This document shows, in pieces, positions 1 to 10,691 of a stretch of 64,000 nt of DNA. A model generated the notes under the pieces. The model ran no database searches and was not told the DNA's origin. It was given only the letters and a program-made list of their open reading frames with translations. Location: NCBI GenBank assembly GCA_946122785.1, contig CAMGYJ010000002.1, positions 67,543,703 to 67,607,702 of the forward strand. The letters are read 5' to 3'. The number at the start of each line of letters is the position of its first letter. The first letter of the stretch is position 1. Position numbers and translations under genes: made by a program. Origin of the DNA: Linum tenue (lineage: Eukaryota; Streptophyta; Magnoliopsida; Malpighiales; Linaceae).

Positions 1-2396
1 AGAAAGGTCCTTATTCCCCAAACCGCCATCCTCTTTCTCAGCTTTACAAAGATTCCATTTGACAAGGGGGATTCTCTGAGTCTCATTAGAACCACTCCAA
101 ATAAACCGCCGTTGGATTTTCACGATTCTATTGATCACCGTTGTCGGGGCCTTAAGAAGGGAAAAGTAATAGACCGGTTGGCTGCTCAAAATGGAGCTAT
201 TAAGAACCAAACGAGCCCCAAAAGAGAGGAGCCGCCCATTCCGACCCTCGAGGCGGCGCTGATACTTATCAATGACGGCGTCCCAGGTAGCAACAGCGTT
301 CACCCTCGCCCCCAGCGGGAAGCCGAGGTACTTAGATGGATCCTTGCTCCACTTGCAACCGAAAATCGCGGCAAAGAAATCCGGGTCCGGAACATCTCCC
401 ACAGTGAACATCATTGACTTATCAAGGTTGATTTTCAGCCCGGAGACTGCTTGAAAGCAGACGAGAGTTGCCAGGATGTGTAAGACCTGCTCATAGTTCG
501 CCTCGCAGAAGATCAGAGTATCATCAGCAAATAGAAGGTGGGTCACCTCCTCCCTCCCTTCTGCCTCATTCATGCAAAAACCTTTGAGCAGCCCCTCATT
601 CTGAAGCGAGGAAAGCATATATGAGAGAACATCCATAACAAGCACAAATAGTCCCGGGGAGAGCGGGTCACCTTGGCGGAGACCTTTCTGCATAGGGAAG
701 AACCCTCTAGCCTCCCCATTGATTAGGGTAGAGATGACCGGGCTGCACATAGTACCGCGAATCCATTTCTGCCAGATAGAAGGAAAACCCAACTCCGAGA
801 GAACTCTGAAAAGGCAGTCCCAACTCACATTGTCAAAGGCTTTCTCTATATCCAATTTCAGCATCAAACCAGGCTTCTTGCTTTTCCTTCTACTATCCAC
901 TAATTCATCGGCAATGAGTCCCGCATCAGAGATCTGCCTTCCTTTGACCGAAGCAAACTGATTATCGGACACTAGTTTGGGAAGAAGATTACTGATTCTT
1001 CTGGCCAGCACCTTGCTAATCAGCTTATTAGTGCTTCCCATTAAACTTATAGGCTGCAAGTCCTTTATTTCATCCACTACATCTCTTTTCGGAACGAGAC
1101 ATAGGAAGGAATGGGCTGCACACTTAGGGAGAGTCCCAGATGAGTGAAATTCATTGAACACATTAACGATCTCTCCGCAGAAGAATGGCCAACATCTTTT
1201 GTAAAAATCCCACGAAAACCCATCCGGGCCCGGGGCCTTTCCACCATCACAGTCCTTGAGACTTTCCCATATTTCTTTCTCTGTGAAGCAATTTGTCAAG
1301 GAGTAGCCCTCCTCCACCGTCAACTTTCTGCTGGTGTATTGAGAGGGGAAGGGTCGCCTATGAACCTATTCCTTGAATTGATTTTCAAAATGCTCCACAA
1401 TCCCACTTGCCAGCGCCTCCCTGCCCTCCACCACCACCCCATTAATCCTAATGCATTCAATCAGGTTTAACTTCCTTCTATAGTTAGCTGCCCTGTGGAA
1501 AAAATTCGTGTTGCTGTCTCCAAGTCTTAACCACAATTCTTTGGATTTCTGTCTCCAAGAGATCTCCTGAAGAAAAAGTAACCTGCTTAGTTCTACTTTG
1601 AAACCATCACGAGCAGCTCCCTCATCAATAGATAGAGGTCTATCATCCTCAATCCTCTCCAGCTCGCGAATAGAACCAAGAAGAAGGTCAATCTTCTCAT
1701 TGACATTACCAAACACATCTTTGTTCCACACCTTAATCTTTCCTTTAAGGTCTTGCAGCCTCTTTGCCCACCGACAGATGGACCCTCTCCCACTGATCTC
1801 AGTCCTCATCCATTCAACCAATCCGCTATAGAATCTGTCATCCTCCAACCACATTGATTCAAACTTCCATAGCCGCCGAATTCTCTGGTTACCACCCCAT
1901 TTAATGATCAGGGGGTTATGATCGGACTCAATGCGTTCCAACGCCGAGAGGGTGCAGTCCGGGAACAAAGTATCAAAACTCGGAGAAACAAATGCCCGAT
2001 CGATCCGGGAGAAAGAGTCATGCCCAGCCCCTTTGCTCCATGTGAATTTGCTCCCTCCAAGGGGGAGTTCCAGCAGAGCAGAGTCACCAATAGTCTCATT
2101 AAACTCATCCATCAGATTCTCACTTCTTCTCACACCTCGGTAGTCATCATGGCACCGAACCAAGTTGAAATCCCCCGCAAGACACAGAGGAACATCCCAG
2201 TGGATGCAGAAATCTCTAATCTCACGCAAGAAAGAAAGCTTATCTTCAATCTCCTGAGGCCCATACACAACAACCAAGAACCAACTGATGTTATTAACTG
2301 CGTCCTGCAACATGATACCCAAGAAGAAATTACTCTCCACAGAATGAAGAACCTTGAAGCGGGCTTTATCCCAGAAAATTACCAAACCTCCCATTA
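1..2396 (-). pseudogene. LINE-A: 5'-truncated L1-type ORF2 (endonuclease-reverse transcriptase), runs off window edge
   Basis: Non-LTR retrotransposon ORF2 on the minus strand. The open part from 2394 to 1366 is an AP-endonuclease domain with the motifs VYGPQ, GDFN, SRIDRAF and SDHNPL, followed by the linker seen in plant L1 elements (KELWLRLGDSNTNFFH). An in-frame TAG at about 1366-1368 interrupts it. The same frame then continues into a reverse transcriptase with GKAPGPDGF (about 1220-1240) and the catalytic FADD box (about 500-525), and reaches position 1 with a GGLGN motif typical of the region after the RT. Compared with the second LINE in this window (32801-39049), the first 65 or so endonuclease residues are missing, so the insertion is 5'-truncated near 2396. 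The 3' end lies outside the window. It is non-functional. Confidence 0.9.
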
Positions 2397-2627
2397 AATT
2401 ATATTACTTCTCATTCATGAATAAAAATGTAGAGCAAATATACATATTGACAAGAAACATTGACTTTCTCAACACAACACAATAATCTAATACGAATATT
2501 CCAAATTACCATAATATTCCACCAATTAATTAATAAAAAATCTCTAATTGCTAACCAAACTCGGCCACAAGGACCTAAAATTCTATGCATATGTTTGGAG
2601 AGCGGTATCCATGAGAAACCTTGTAAT

Positions 2628-2790
2628 TAGGGGTGGCTATACGGTCCGGTCCGGTTAAATTGGCCCAAATTGATCCGGTCCAGTCCGGTTTTTTTGAAAA
2701 TATAAGGACCAAAGATTGGATTGGATACACTCCGGTCTTGATCCGGTCCGGTCTTGACCCGGTCCGGTCCCAATTCGGTCTTGATTTTAT
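2628..2790. repeat. hAT-like terminal fragment with GGTCCGGT repeats
   Basis: The sequence starts with TAGGGGTGGC and goes straight into repeated GGTCCGGTCC/CCGGTTTT words. This matches the plan of the complete hAT-like elements elsewhere in the window (TAGGG(N)TGG terminus plus a short GC-rich subterminal repeat). No matching opposite end or 8-bp target duplication was found downstream, so this is either one end of a decayed element or a truncated copy. Confidence 0.5.
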
Positions 2791-4480
2791 ATTGAGATTG
2801 TGGGAATTTGAGTGGCCTAAGGCCTAAAAGGGTGAGGAGTTGGTTAAGTTTTGTACTAAGTGCAAAGGTTTGTGACCGTTTATGCAAATTACCCTTAAGT
2901 TTTGGGTGTTGAACAGGCAAAAATAATACTTATTTTTATTGCTAAAAATAAAAAATTTAACAATAAAATAATGCATGGTATCTAATGGGCTAACCGCTAA
3001 CCATAAAAGAAAAGAGTTGAATGGGCCTGACCTACACGAGATTTAGCCATCAAGTAAAACAAATGAACATCATTGGTTTGACATTCTAAAACAAGCTATT
3101 TTCTCTAACATAATATATATTATGCTATTACTTTATATCTTAGTGACTAAAATATAATGTATTTTAAAGTTATTCAATGATTCAACATCTACCAACCCAA
3201 TTAGTCCAATTTTTATCATTTCAAATATATATTATATAATTATTTGATATCATAATGATCAAATTATAATGTATTTTATAGGAAATCGTTTGATATTTGT
3301 TAGTAAAAAACTAAACAGAAATATCTATTTGGTTATTTTAAACATTAAAACGATCCTAAACATTTTCAATTCCTTTTGAATTTCTATGGTTTTATTCGCG
3401 AATAAATTATGTGCAAATGGCGAATTGCAGTCATCTCTTTTCTTTCACTATTTGTTATTTTCAAATAGAAATTTTAAAAGTAAAGAATAATTAGTATTTG
3501 GCATGAGTCGGTCAAACATGCTGAATTTCAGGTTTCGGCCCGTTTTGATCAAGTCTAATTTATAATCACATGGTTCCCTGATACCCGATAAAAATCTTAA
3601 TCCAAACCAGTTTGGCAGGTGAGTCCGTGTTTACCTCCATTTTCTAGTGATACGACAACGGCGGTTCCCATCTCAAATCGTGTTGTTCGTTCTTGATTTC
3701 CTTAGATTTTATAATGGCTTGACAAAAACCAGAAAGCACAATGACGACAAGATTAATGTTTTATAAAGCAAATTAATCGGCCAACGGGCCGAGTAAAAGC
3801 TAGCAACGATTGTGAGATGCTCATTTCACGAAAACCGACGGGATATGCGATTTTTTATTCGATTTTCTGGAATTCGGTTTCCTTAAAACGTACTCCACCT
3901 CATCATATTACCAGAAACAATATTGTTTCACAAGGTAACAGGTACTTGATTTTGGTTCATAAGGCCGATTTTTGATTCGTTGCATCATTCGTGTCTCTTT
4001 CCTACTAAAATTCACTATTTTTATCACGTGTTTCCAAAAAAAAAATTATACAACAATAAGCTATACATCTCATTACATTATCAAATTTCATACATCACCT
4101 TCCTCCGGCCAACTGGCCGGGCCCACACTAGTGAGTTACAATAAATAACATGAGTGAAATTGAGTATTGAAAGGTTCGACACTTATCCTCCAAAAACATG
4201 CTGAGATTTAGTAAAGTTGGTACCAAGGGTTTCGAAACCGCTGGAAATATGCATTCAGTGAACTCCGAGAAAAATAGCAGGGTTTACCGTACCCCTTGCT
4301 ATCAAACCCTTGTCAAAGGGGATTTTTGTTGTAGTGTCACTCTGTGCACAGCTGCAGTGTCTTCTTCTTCCTTCTTCAATGGTCATCAACACTCCAGCCA
4401 TATACTTCATAATATGCCATTACATGGAGAGCTCTGAAGAAGCTCCAAGAAGCAAAAGAGACGACTCTAACTAAACGGAG
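2791..4480. other. AT-rich intergenic stretch, no supported gene
   Basis: No reading frame with recognisable protein motifs was seen on either strand. The short frame at 4198-4437 resembles nothing I know. One detail stands out: TTTTTGTTGTAGTG at 4323-4336 reads on the minus strand as a CACTA-type terminus (CACTACAACAAAAA), and the same 14-mer recurs at 44651-44664. No partner left end was found. The last 150 bases before 4629 belong to a 3' flanking module shared with the other Gnk2 genes. Confidence 0.5.
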
Positions 4481-4628
4481 AAAAAGACATGATACAGACA
4501 GAAAGAAAAAGAAAAAATGTCCCCCTCCAAGGTAGCCCCAATTGAGCGAATGTGAAGCTTTCTTCGACCAAGCAAGTCAATCGAAGAGGAGCATTCATCA
4601 ACACAAACCCTGACCAGCGGGTAACAAT

Positions 4629-5063
4629 TTACTCCGGTCGTCCACAAAAGTTGTTCTTCTCATATCTGGCACAACACTCTTCGTTCCCGTACTGAGCTCC
4701 ATCTTTGCCCGGGCAATTCTTGCGCATTATTCGAGTCGCTCTGGCTAAGCAATCACCGCATGTGGGACCATGAGCACAAGAAGAATGTATGTAGGCGACT
4801 TGAGGATGATGGTTGTAGTAGGCCGGATCGCACTTTGCTCTGACTCTGAGGTACGGTAACACTTGATCCTGCGCGTCTGGGATATCAAAGTCGGTCGGAC
4901 TACAAAACCATTCTTCTGAGGCACCGCACAGTGGATCGAGGGCAGCTTCAGCAGAGAAGATGACTGTGACGCCGCGGAAGCCTCCGTTGATCATTGTCAC
5001 AATTAGCAACGACATCAGCACCGTCGTCATTCGAGCATCCAAGCGACGAACCTGCACGCCCAT
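4629..5063 (-). CDS. Secreted Gnk2-like (DUF26) cysteine-rich protein, copy 1
   Basis: A 144-residue, intronless protein. It has a short polar N-terminus (MGVQVRRLDARM), conserved in copies 1, 2, 3 and 5 and changed in copy 4, then a hydrophobic signal-peptide core at about residues 13-35. Cleavage is likely near AEAAL. A single Gnk2-homologous domain follows, with WFCSP near residue 53, an SSCAHGPTCGDC block, a KDGAQYG motif and a final CCARYE plus C. Ten cysteines follow the signal region, allowing five disulphides. The canonical family motif is C-x8-C-x2-C; here the spacing is C-x5-C-x2-C. Gnk2 domains in ginkbilobin-2 bind mannose and inhibit fungi, and occur doubled in cysteine-rich receptor-like kinases; a role in apoplastic defence is inferred only from that family. 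Start chosen because the N-terminal peptide is conserved between paralogues. The 3' flank (about 4480-4628) is shared with copies 3, 4 and 5. Confidence 0.85.
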   Translation of the reverse strand: MGVQVRRLDARMTTVLMSLLIVTMINGGFRGVTVIFSAEAALDPLCGASEEWFCSPTDFDIPDAQDQVLPYLRVRAKCDPAYYNHHPQVAYIHSSCAHGPTCGDCLARATRIMRKNCPGKDGAQYGNEECCARYEKNNFCGRPE

Positions 5064-5146
5064 CTCTTTCTCTGTCTGTCTGTCTGTCTGTCTGCCTCTC
5101 TCGGTTAGCTAGCTAACTATATGTGTTCTGAGTAAAGCGGGCTAGC

Positions 5147-5155
5147 TTTATAATA
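5147..5155 (-). promoter_or_regulatory. TATA box of Gnk2 copy 1
   Basis: On the minus strand this reads TATTATAAA, about 85 bases upstream of the start codon, just upstream of a GCTAGCCCGCTTTACTCAGA block. The same TATA plus GCTAG arrangement precedes copies 2, 4 and 5, and in shorter form copy 3. Confidence 0.65.
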
Positions 5156-5160
5156 TTGTG

Positions 5161-5520
5161 AGATGGATGAATTTGTTAGCTTGCAATATTATATCTTAGG
5201 AGTGGGAGGGATAGACAGCATTCTCATCTTCATAATAAACTAACTGCAAACAAAATTCCAAGCGTAGGAATGTTAGGTTTTTGATCAGCCTACCTACAAA
5301 CGCTGCCTCTTCTCTCGTTACAAACCCCGGCGGCAAGATACTATACTTGTATAACAATGAAGTTTCATTGGAACATACACACATCGCCTCTTCTCCCGTA
5401 GCAAACTCCGGCAAGATACCCTAAAACATATCTCATAGGCAGATACGTATCTTGCACACAAGTACTTGGGTGCCGGAATTGCAATTCATCCGAATAAAAG
5501 CATTATCAATGAATTACTAT
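5161..5520 (-). repeat. Shared upstream module of the Gnk2 genes
   Basis: Two blocks recur upstream of several copies. The proximal one (GATGAATTTGTTAGCTTGCA to about 5215) is also found upstream of copies 2, 4 and 5. The distal one (about 5270-5520), with twice-repeated CGCCTCTTCTC(T/C)CGT and CCCCGGC(GGC)AAGATAC words, recurs at about 18210-18490, 23650-23870 and 31965-32210. Copy 2 lacks the distal block. The pattern shows that promoters were duplicated together with the coding sequence. Confidence 0.7.
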
Positions 5521-7099
5521 ATATATACCGGGATATCCAAATCCTGAGCACTCTTTGATATTGTATTATATACTTCAAGAAACCCCAGTCACGGCGATAA
5601 TGATAATGCCCAGTATTACCATGATATAAATGGCGGTTACCAGTATTCTCATTTATCACTATTGGTCTTTATAGTGGAATTAATCCAATAAATAGTTTGA
5701 AAGTGTGAAGATTATGGATTTTTTATTTAAAAAAATAGGGTTATATATTGATTTGTATACTAACCGATAAATCTCTTACTTTAATATTATAATGAGAAGC
5801 CTTTATTTGTTGCTTTGTAAACGGAGTCGGGATTTGAAATTAGGGGTTTGATTAAATTTTTTCCCCGTTTCATACCGACGAAAATTCCCCCCATGACATA
5901 ATGAAGAAATATAATTAATTGATTGACGAGTATTTTTTTCATATATACACAAATAATCAATGATTTAATTACAAAAATATTAGGTGATAAATAATTCATG
6001 GATTATATTCTACCTCTTATTGCAATCAAAATACAATTACGATCACAAGAGCATGCCCTGTAATCAAATTTTGAAATCGATTTAACACGACATCTTGTAA
6101 GTTCAAGAAAAAAATATTTCAATAAAATTTTGAAAAAGCACTAAAAAGCAATTAATCATTTGAAATTTATTTAAATAACGACGGTTTAACTACAAGAATA
6201 AAAAAAATCTTCATAATTTATTGATTAGATCAAACTTTTTTTTTTTGCATCAAATGTAGTTAAAGTAACCAAAATGATGAGGGGATTTTCTTGCTATATT
6301 AAAATATGTATAACGATGAGGGGGTGTAACTTGTAAGGATGAAGTGAAATTTGGCTTCCTGGATTGAACCCTGGCCAATGGATGATATAGAATTAGGAAC
6401 AAGCAATGCAACCATCTGGACTACTTCGTATAATGGAACATATCAATATTGCATCGGGATTGTCGATATGCACCCTTCCATTACTAGATCGAGTAGTTTT
6501 TATCTTTATACGACAACCTGAAGTTGTACATACACTTCATGTTGTGTCTATACTCTCTTGCATAAATTTCGTTATAGTACACACTAAAATTGTACCTTTA
6601 TATTATGTTACAACTCAAAGTTGTAACCATAACATAAATGAACAAATTTTCTCATGTTACAACTTCTTTTTAAATGTTAATGATATAGCAATAATCCTAA
6701 ACTGCCAACAAAAAAAAACATAAAATTGTAATATACAATTAAGGTCCAGTTATATTTTTCCGGCTTTACGCGTACTAATTCTAAGTATGGTAAAAAATAT
6801 ACTATTTTATTTCTACTTTTAAGAAATACAAAGAGACGGACGATAAAATAAATTGATAACTGAACTATTATTCTTGTTCTTCTCTTCTTGCCCGGATAAC
6901 CAAAGTATATATATGGTTTCTTCTATCGTATCTATGCTAAATTTAGTTTTTCCGGGAGTAGTTTAGAGGATCAGATCTAATTGGTCTGCTACAAAGCGAG
7001 AGATGGAAGGCTGGAGATAGAACGATGGAAAAGGGGAAGTCAAGGGGTGATAATAAATTTTGATTAAGAGGGCAGATTTTTTTAACAATATCTACACCC
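5521..7099. other. AT-rich intergenic stretch
   Basis: Low-complexity AT-rich sequence with many poly(A)/poly(T) runs and no reading frame showing known protein motifs. It contains the palindrome remnants listed separately at 6515-6705. Confidence 0.5.
6515..6705. repeat. Degenerate ACAACTT(N)AAGTTGT palindromes
   Basis: Words such as ACAACCTGAAGTTGTACAT and TTACAACTCAAAGTTGTAAC occur here, spaced by AT-rich sequence with TACACTTCATG-like words. They are imperfect versions of the palindrome amplified at 62285-63840 and present at 44380-44620. Confidence 0.5.
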
Positions 7100-7605
7100 G
7101 TTCCAGTTCGTCAATAACAAAAGGGAGTAAAATCTGCTACTGAACCAAAACTCGTCAACACCAAATTGAACCAGCTTTGTCTGGGTCAATTGTTTGTTTC
7201 GTAGGTACAACTCGGATGGAAATATGACCGAGTTTTTAACAAAGATCACACCTAACCCAACAAGTTACTTACAAAAGCGAGTAAAAGTTGCTCCCGACCA
7301 AAAACTCTTCAACAACACTAATTTTTTTATAGGTTTTAACTAAATCCACAATCAACCCAATCCATTAATTAGAAAAGCAGGTCAAACTTGCTCCCGAGGA
7401 AAAACTCGTCAATACCAATTCAATTGTTTTCTTGTTTACATGCGGATCATATGGAAAGCGGACCGAATGTTTTAGAAAATGCATACCCGACCCAATTCGT
7501 AAGCTACAAAAGCGAATAGAACTCGCTCGCTTCCGACTCAAAATTCATCAACACCTCATTCAACTCACGTTGTCCATATATGGTCAAATTAGGTTGACCA
7601 TTGAT
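7100..7605. repeat. Degenerate tandem repeat with ACAAAAGCG...AACTCGCTC units
   Basis: About four units of 100-155 bases. Each contains a variant of TACAAAAGCG(A/G)(G/A)TAAA, then (G/T)CTC(C/G)CGACC and AAACTCGTCAACACC, followed by a CAATTCAACT(C)-type word. The same unit type recurs at 57180-57560. Unit similarity is low, so the family is old. Confidence 0.5.
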
Positions 7606-7776
7606 TATGTTTTTAGTCAGTTATTCTACCTTGATGAGCAAATGCAGCTGCATATTTTCTGAAGTTGAATCCTTCCCTTAAAAATAGAACCTTGGAAATT
7701 AAAACAATTCACCCATATTAATAACTCAACAACTTTTCTCGGATGGACAACATACACAATAGCATTTCTTAGTTAA

Positions 7777-8196
7777 TTAAGCCCTACAAAACCTTTTCTT
7801 CTCATATCTAACGCAACACTGCTCCGTCCCGTACTGAGCTCCGTCTTTGCCAGGGCAATTGTCGCGCATCAGTTGAGTCGCCCTCGTTAAGCAACGAACG
7901 CAGTTGTGATCATTGTCATCAGCACAAATAGAATGTACGTAGGCGTCTGGTACTGCTCCTGGAGGAGGAAACTCGTCGTTGTAGAACGGCACGCACTTCA
8001 ACGGGGATGTGATTTGCGATAATATTTTTTCCTGCGTGCCTGAGCTATCGAAGTGGGTCAGACTACAAAACCATTCGTGGGAGGCAGCGCACATTGGATC
8101 GAGAGCAGCTTTAGCAGAGAAGATGATTGTCACAATTAGCGACGAGATCAGTAATGTGGCCATTCGAGCATCCAAGCGACGAACCTGCACGCCCAT
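7777..8196 (-). CDS. Secreted Gnk2-like (DUF26) cysteine-rich protein, copy 2
   Basis: A 139-residue intronless protein with the shared N-terminus and a signal peptide that is eight residues shorter than in copy 1 (the NGGF(R/H)G segment is missing). The mature domain keeps LDPMC, EWFCS, CADDNDHNCVRC (spacing C-x7-C-x2-C), KDGAQYG and a final CCVRYEKKRFC. It differs in having a long proline-rich loop (about residues 83-90) between the third cysteine and the CADD block. Such loops line the ligand-binding face in ginkbilobin-2, so a changed specificity is possible but only inferred. It shares the TATA region and proximal upstream block with its paralogues but not the distal block. Confidence 0.85.
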   Translation of the reverse strand: MGVQVRRLDARMATLLISSLIVTIIFSAKAALDPMCAASHEWFCSLTHFDSSGTQEKILSQITSPLKCVPFYNDEFPPPGAVPDAYVHSICADDNDHNCVRCLTRATQLMRDNCPGKDGAQYGTEQCCVRYEKKRFCRA

Positions 8197-8254
8197 CTCT
8201 CTTTCTCTCGGTTAGCTAGCTGAGATGTGATCTGAGTGAAGCGGGCTAGCTAGC

Positions 8255-8263
8255 TTTATAATA
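8255..8263 (-). promoter_or_regulatory. TATA box of Gnk2 copy 2
   Basis: TATTATAAA on the minus strand about 60 bases upstream of the start codon, in the same GCTAGC-rich context as copy 1. Confidence 0.6.
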
Positions 8264-8456
8264 TTGTGAGATGGATGAATTTGTAAGGTTGCAATATTAT
8301 ATCTTAGGAGTGGGAATGTGGGATAGACAGCATTATTCTCATCTTCATAATACACTAATGACAAGAGAATCCAAGCCTAGGAATTTTATGTCACTGTATT
8401 TTTTGTTAAACTATAACGGAGAAAACTTAACAGTTGGTATACAAATTAAATATTGA

Positions 8457-9392
8457 AAGTTGCATGATACAAATGACACATTCGTTAAAGATCGATATAT
8501 TTTTAGTAGTATTATCCCAATATTAGTTTGCAAGTCATGTGAGTATTGTGGATAAATTTTTTCCCCCCGGAAAAGTAGAGTTATATACTATATTTATTTA
8601 CTACCTGATAAATCTCTTATTTTAATAATTTCACAACCCATATATAGTAGATTATAATTATATATGGTTGATTAGCATACTTTTTTATTGGCAGAAGTTC
8701 ATTTGTGATATAAATGGCGGTGTTTATCCTATTTCGACGGTAAGCGTTGCGAGTGTGAGAAACATGGAATTGTGCATATATGCGTACGAGCTTTCCTTTC
8801 GTTGTATTTGTTAACCATTTGTATCTTGCAAATGGTTTTGCCTTTTGGCTTTAATAAAAAGGGGAACAGATTCAACGAAAAAAAAAAAAGAAATCATATC
8901 ATTGTGTAAATCAAATTAAATCTAATTTTTATGCAAAAGTATGTAAAATTGAAATTAAAATGAAAGAGGTACATACATGATACATGCCACTTAGTACCGA
9001 TAGGGTATTGAAAATTAAGGAGAGAGAGTGCTAAATGGGGCTCTCTAATTATATCCCTCAAATGGTGTACTAAAAATATTATTTTTTGGTTTTTTATTTT
9101 GCTAAATAATTTTATAAATAAATGATATAATATAATTTTGACGATGAAGATTGATAGTTGAAGTCCCTTTAGCTTGTCAAATTATTTTTTAATTAAGGAA
9201 CAACATGCCGATTGATTTGAATCCAAATGTTTCTCTTACAGGCCCAAAAATTGATTTCCTACCATCCTCTATAGGTCCATAATAATTTGACCAAAAGGAC
9301 CTTCCGTCCTATGCGCAGGTGCAAGGAAAAATGAAATTAAAGGAGTTGTGAAGGAGAACCTCTTTATATGTGTTGTTAGCTGAGTGGATTTA
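8457..9392. other. AT-rich intergenic stretch, no gene seen
   Basis: No coding motifs on either strand. AT-rich with a purine stretch near 8878-8893 and no boundary repeats that I could pair. Confidence 0.5.
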
Positions 9393-9800
9393 TGGATTCG
9401 TGGATTGGATTGGTGGATCCATGGATCAAATGGATTAGATCTAATGGATTGGTGGATTGATCCATAAATCCAAATGATATCCAAGACTTGGACCAAAATG
9501 TAAAAATTGAAAAGTTTTGATACTAAAATGTCATAATGATAAATTTTAGGTACCAAAATGTAATTTTCCAATGATATTTTTCTTATAAAAATATAAAATT
9601 TAGATACCAAAATGTAAAATATACAAAATATAGGTACCAAATCGTAATTTACCATTTGCATCCATCGATTGATCCATGAATCCACCAATCCAATTGGATT
9701 TGGATCAAATGGATTGGATTTAAATGGATTGGATTAGGTGGATAATTTGGTGGATGGATTGGATTGGATTCATGGATTTGGATCCTAATTGCCACCTCTA
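9393..9800. mobile_element. TGGATT-rich hAT-like element
   Basis: Both ends are dense in TGGATT/AATCCA words, and the right end finishes ATTGCCACCTCTA, the complement of a TAGAGGTGGCAAT hAT-type terminus. The centre (9480-9660) has repeated ACCAAAATGTAA words. AGTGGA(TT) at 9393-9400 and AGTGGAAG at 9801-9808 look like an eroded 8-bp target duplication. A related sequence upstream of Gnk2 copy 5 (about 32385-32462) carries an uninterrupted GAGTGGAAGA, which looks like the empty site. The left terminus has lost a few bases. Confidence 0.55.
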
Positions 9801-9946
9801 AGTGGAAGACAAAGCAATTCTTGTAAACCTCGTTGATGCTACAACCGGCTCTCAGATTTCGTTGCTGCCGGCTATGAGCTAGACGATCCCATTAAAACAA
9901 AGAGTTCCCGATCCATCTATCTATATATATATATATATATATATAT

Positions 9947-10348
9947 GGTGGCTTCTATAGTACCCCGGGTGAAATCCGGGGTACCGCATACCTCGAGTAT
10001 GTAAACTCTATCTAGACCTCGAATTACCAGGATTTTTGTGTCTGATATTATACCCTAACCCTTAATGAATGAACCCTAGGTCATAATTATCTAAATCATA
10101 ATCTATAAACCCTAAGATGGTGCATTCCTTTTTGTGCCTATATTTGGATGAATCATAACCATCGATTATTATTTCTAATTAAATTGATCTTGGAGTATAA
10201 GATTGGGAGAGTTAACACCTAGATTTTGATCTTTAAGTGTTAGAGTATAGTATCATGTCCGAAAAATCGGTCAATTCAAGGTCTAGATAGTGTTTTCATA
10301 CTCAAGGTATGCGGTACCCCGAATTTAACCCAGGGTACCGTAGAACTC

Positions 10349-10351
<3 letters not shown>
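9947..10351. mobile_element. MITE copy 1, bounded by (TA)n
   Basis: About 405 bases with terminal inverted repeats of around 55-60 bases: the left end carries GGGTGAAATCCGGGGTACCG then CATACCTCGAGTATG, and the right end carries the inverse with a few differences. It sits directly between (TA)n tracts on both sides. The internal part has no coding capacity. A second copy of the same length lies at 18495-18898, also bounded by TATATA. Confidence 0.8.

Positions 10352-10409
<58 letters not shown>
10352..10409. repeat. (TA)n microsatellite
   Basis: About 28 TA dinucleotides between the right end of MITE copy 1 and the 5' LTR of the Copia element. A shorter TA tract continues after the 3' LTR at 15213-15232, so the Copia element inserted into the microsatellite. 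Confidence 0.95.
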
Positions 10410-10414
<5 letters not shown>

Positions 10415-10416
10415 TA

Positions 10417-10671
10417 TGTTGAGTTATGGGTTTTAGCCCATGCACGTGTGTCCAGGCCCATATGTAGCATAGGGTTTCTCGGCCTAGTAGGGTTAGGGCA
10501 GCCGAGTATATATTGATGTTTATGCATGTAATTGTTGAGCATAATAATACGAGACTCCTCTTCCCGCCGTGGACTAGTCTTGCTCACACCGAGCAAGGAA
10601 ACCACGTTAAATTCTGTGTCTTGTTCCGTTTCGATCTAGCTCTTCGTTTCGTTTCTCTGTTTCGATTAACA
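10417..10671 (+). repeat. 5' LTR of Copia 1
   Basis: Begins TGTTGAGTTATGG and ends CGATTAACA. Differs from the 3' LTR at two sites noticed by eye (CCATATGTAGC versus CCATACGTAGC, and CTCGGCC versus CTCGACC). Confidence 0.95.
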
Positions 10672-10683
10672 TGGTATCAGAGC
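10672..10683 (+). other. Primer-binding site, initiator tRNA-Met type
   Basis: TGGTATCAGAGC follows the 5' LTR directly. It is complementary to the 3' end of plant initiator methionyl-tRNA, the usual primer of plant Copia elements. Confidence 0.9.
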
Positions 10684-10691
10684 TATCTGCA

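Noticed and set aside
5196..5414. 72-codon minus-strand frame upstream of Gnk2 copy 1
   Set aside because: Lies in the shared upstream module, is not preserved as a frame in all paralogous modules, and has no motif.
10671..10691. First ATG of the long Copia 1 frame as translation start
   Set aside because: It overlaps the LTR end and primer-binding site. The next in-frame ATG at 10692 is the more plausible gag start.
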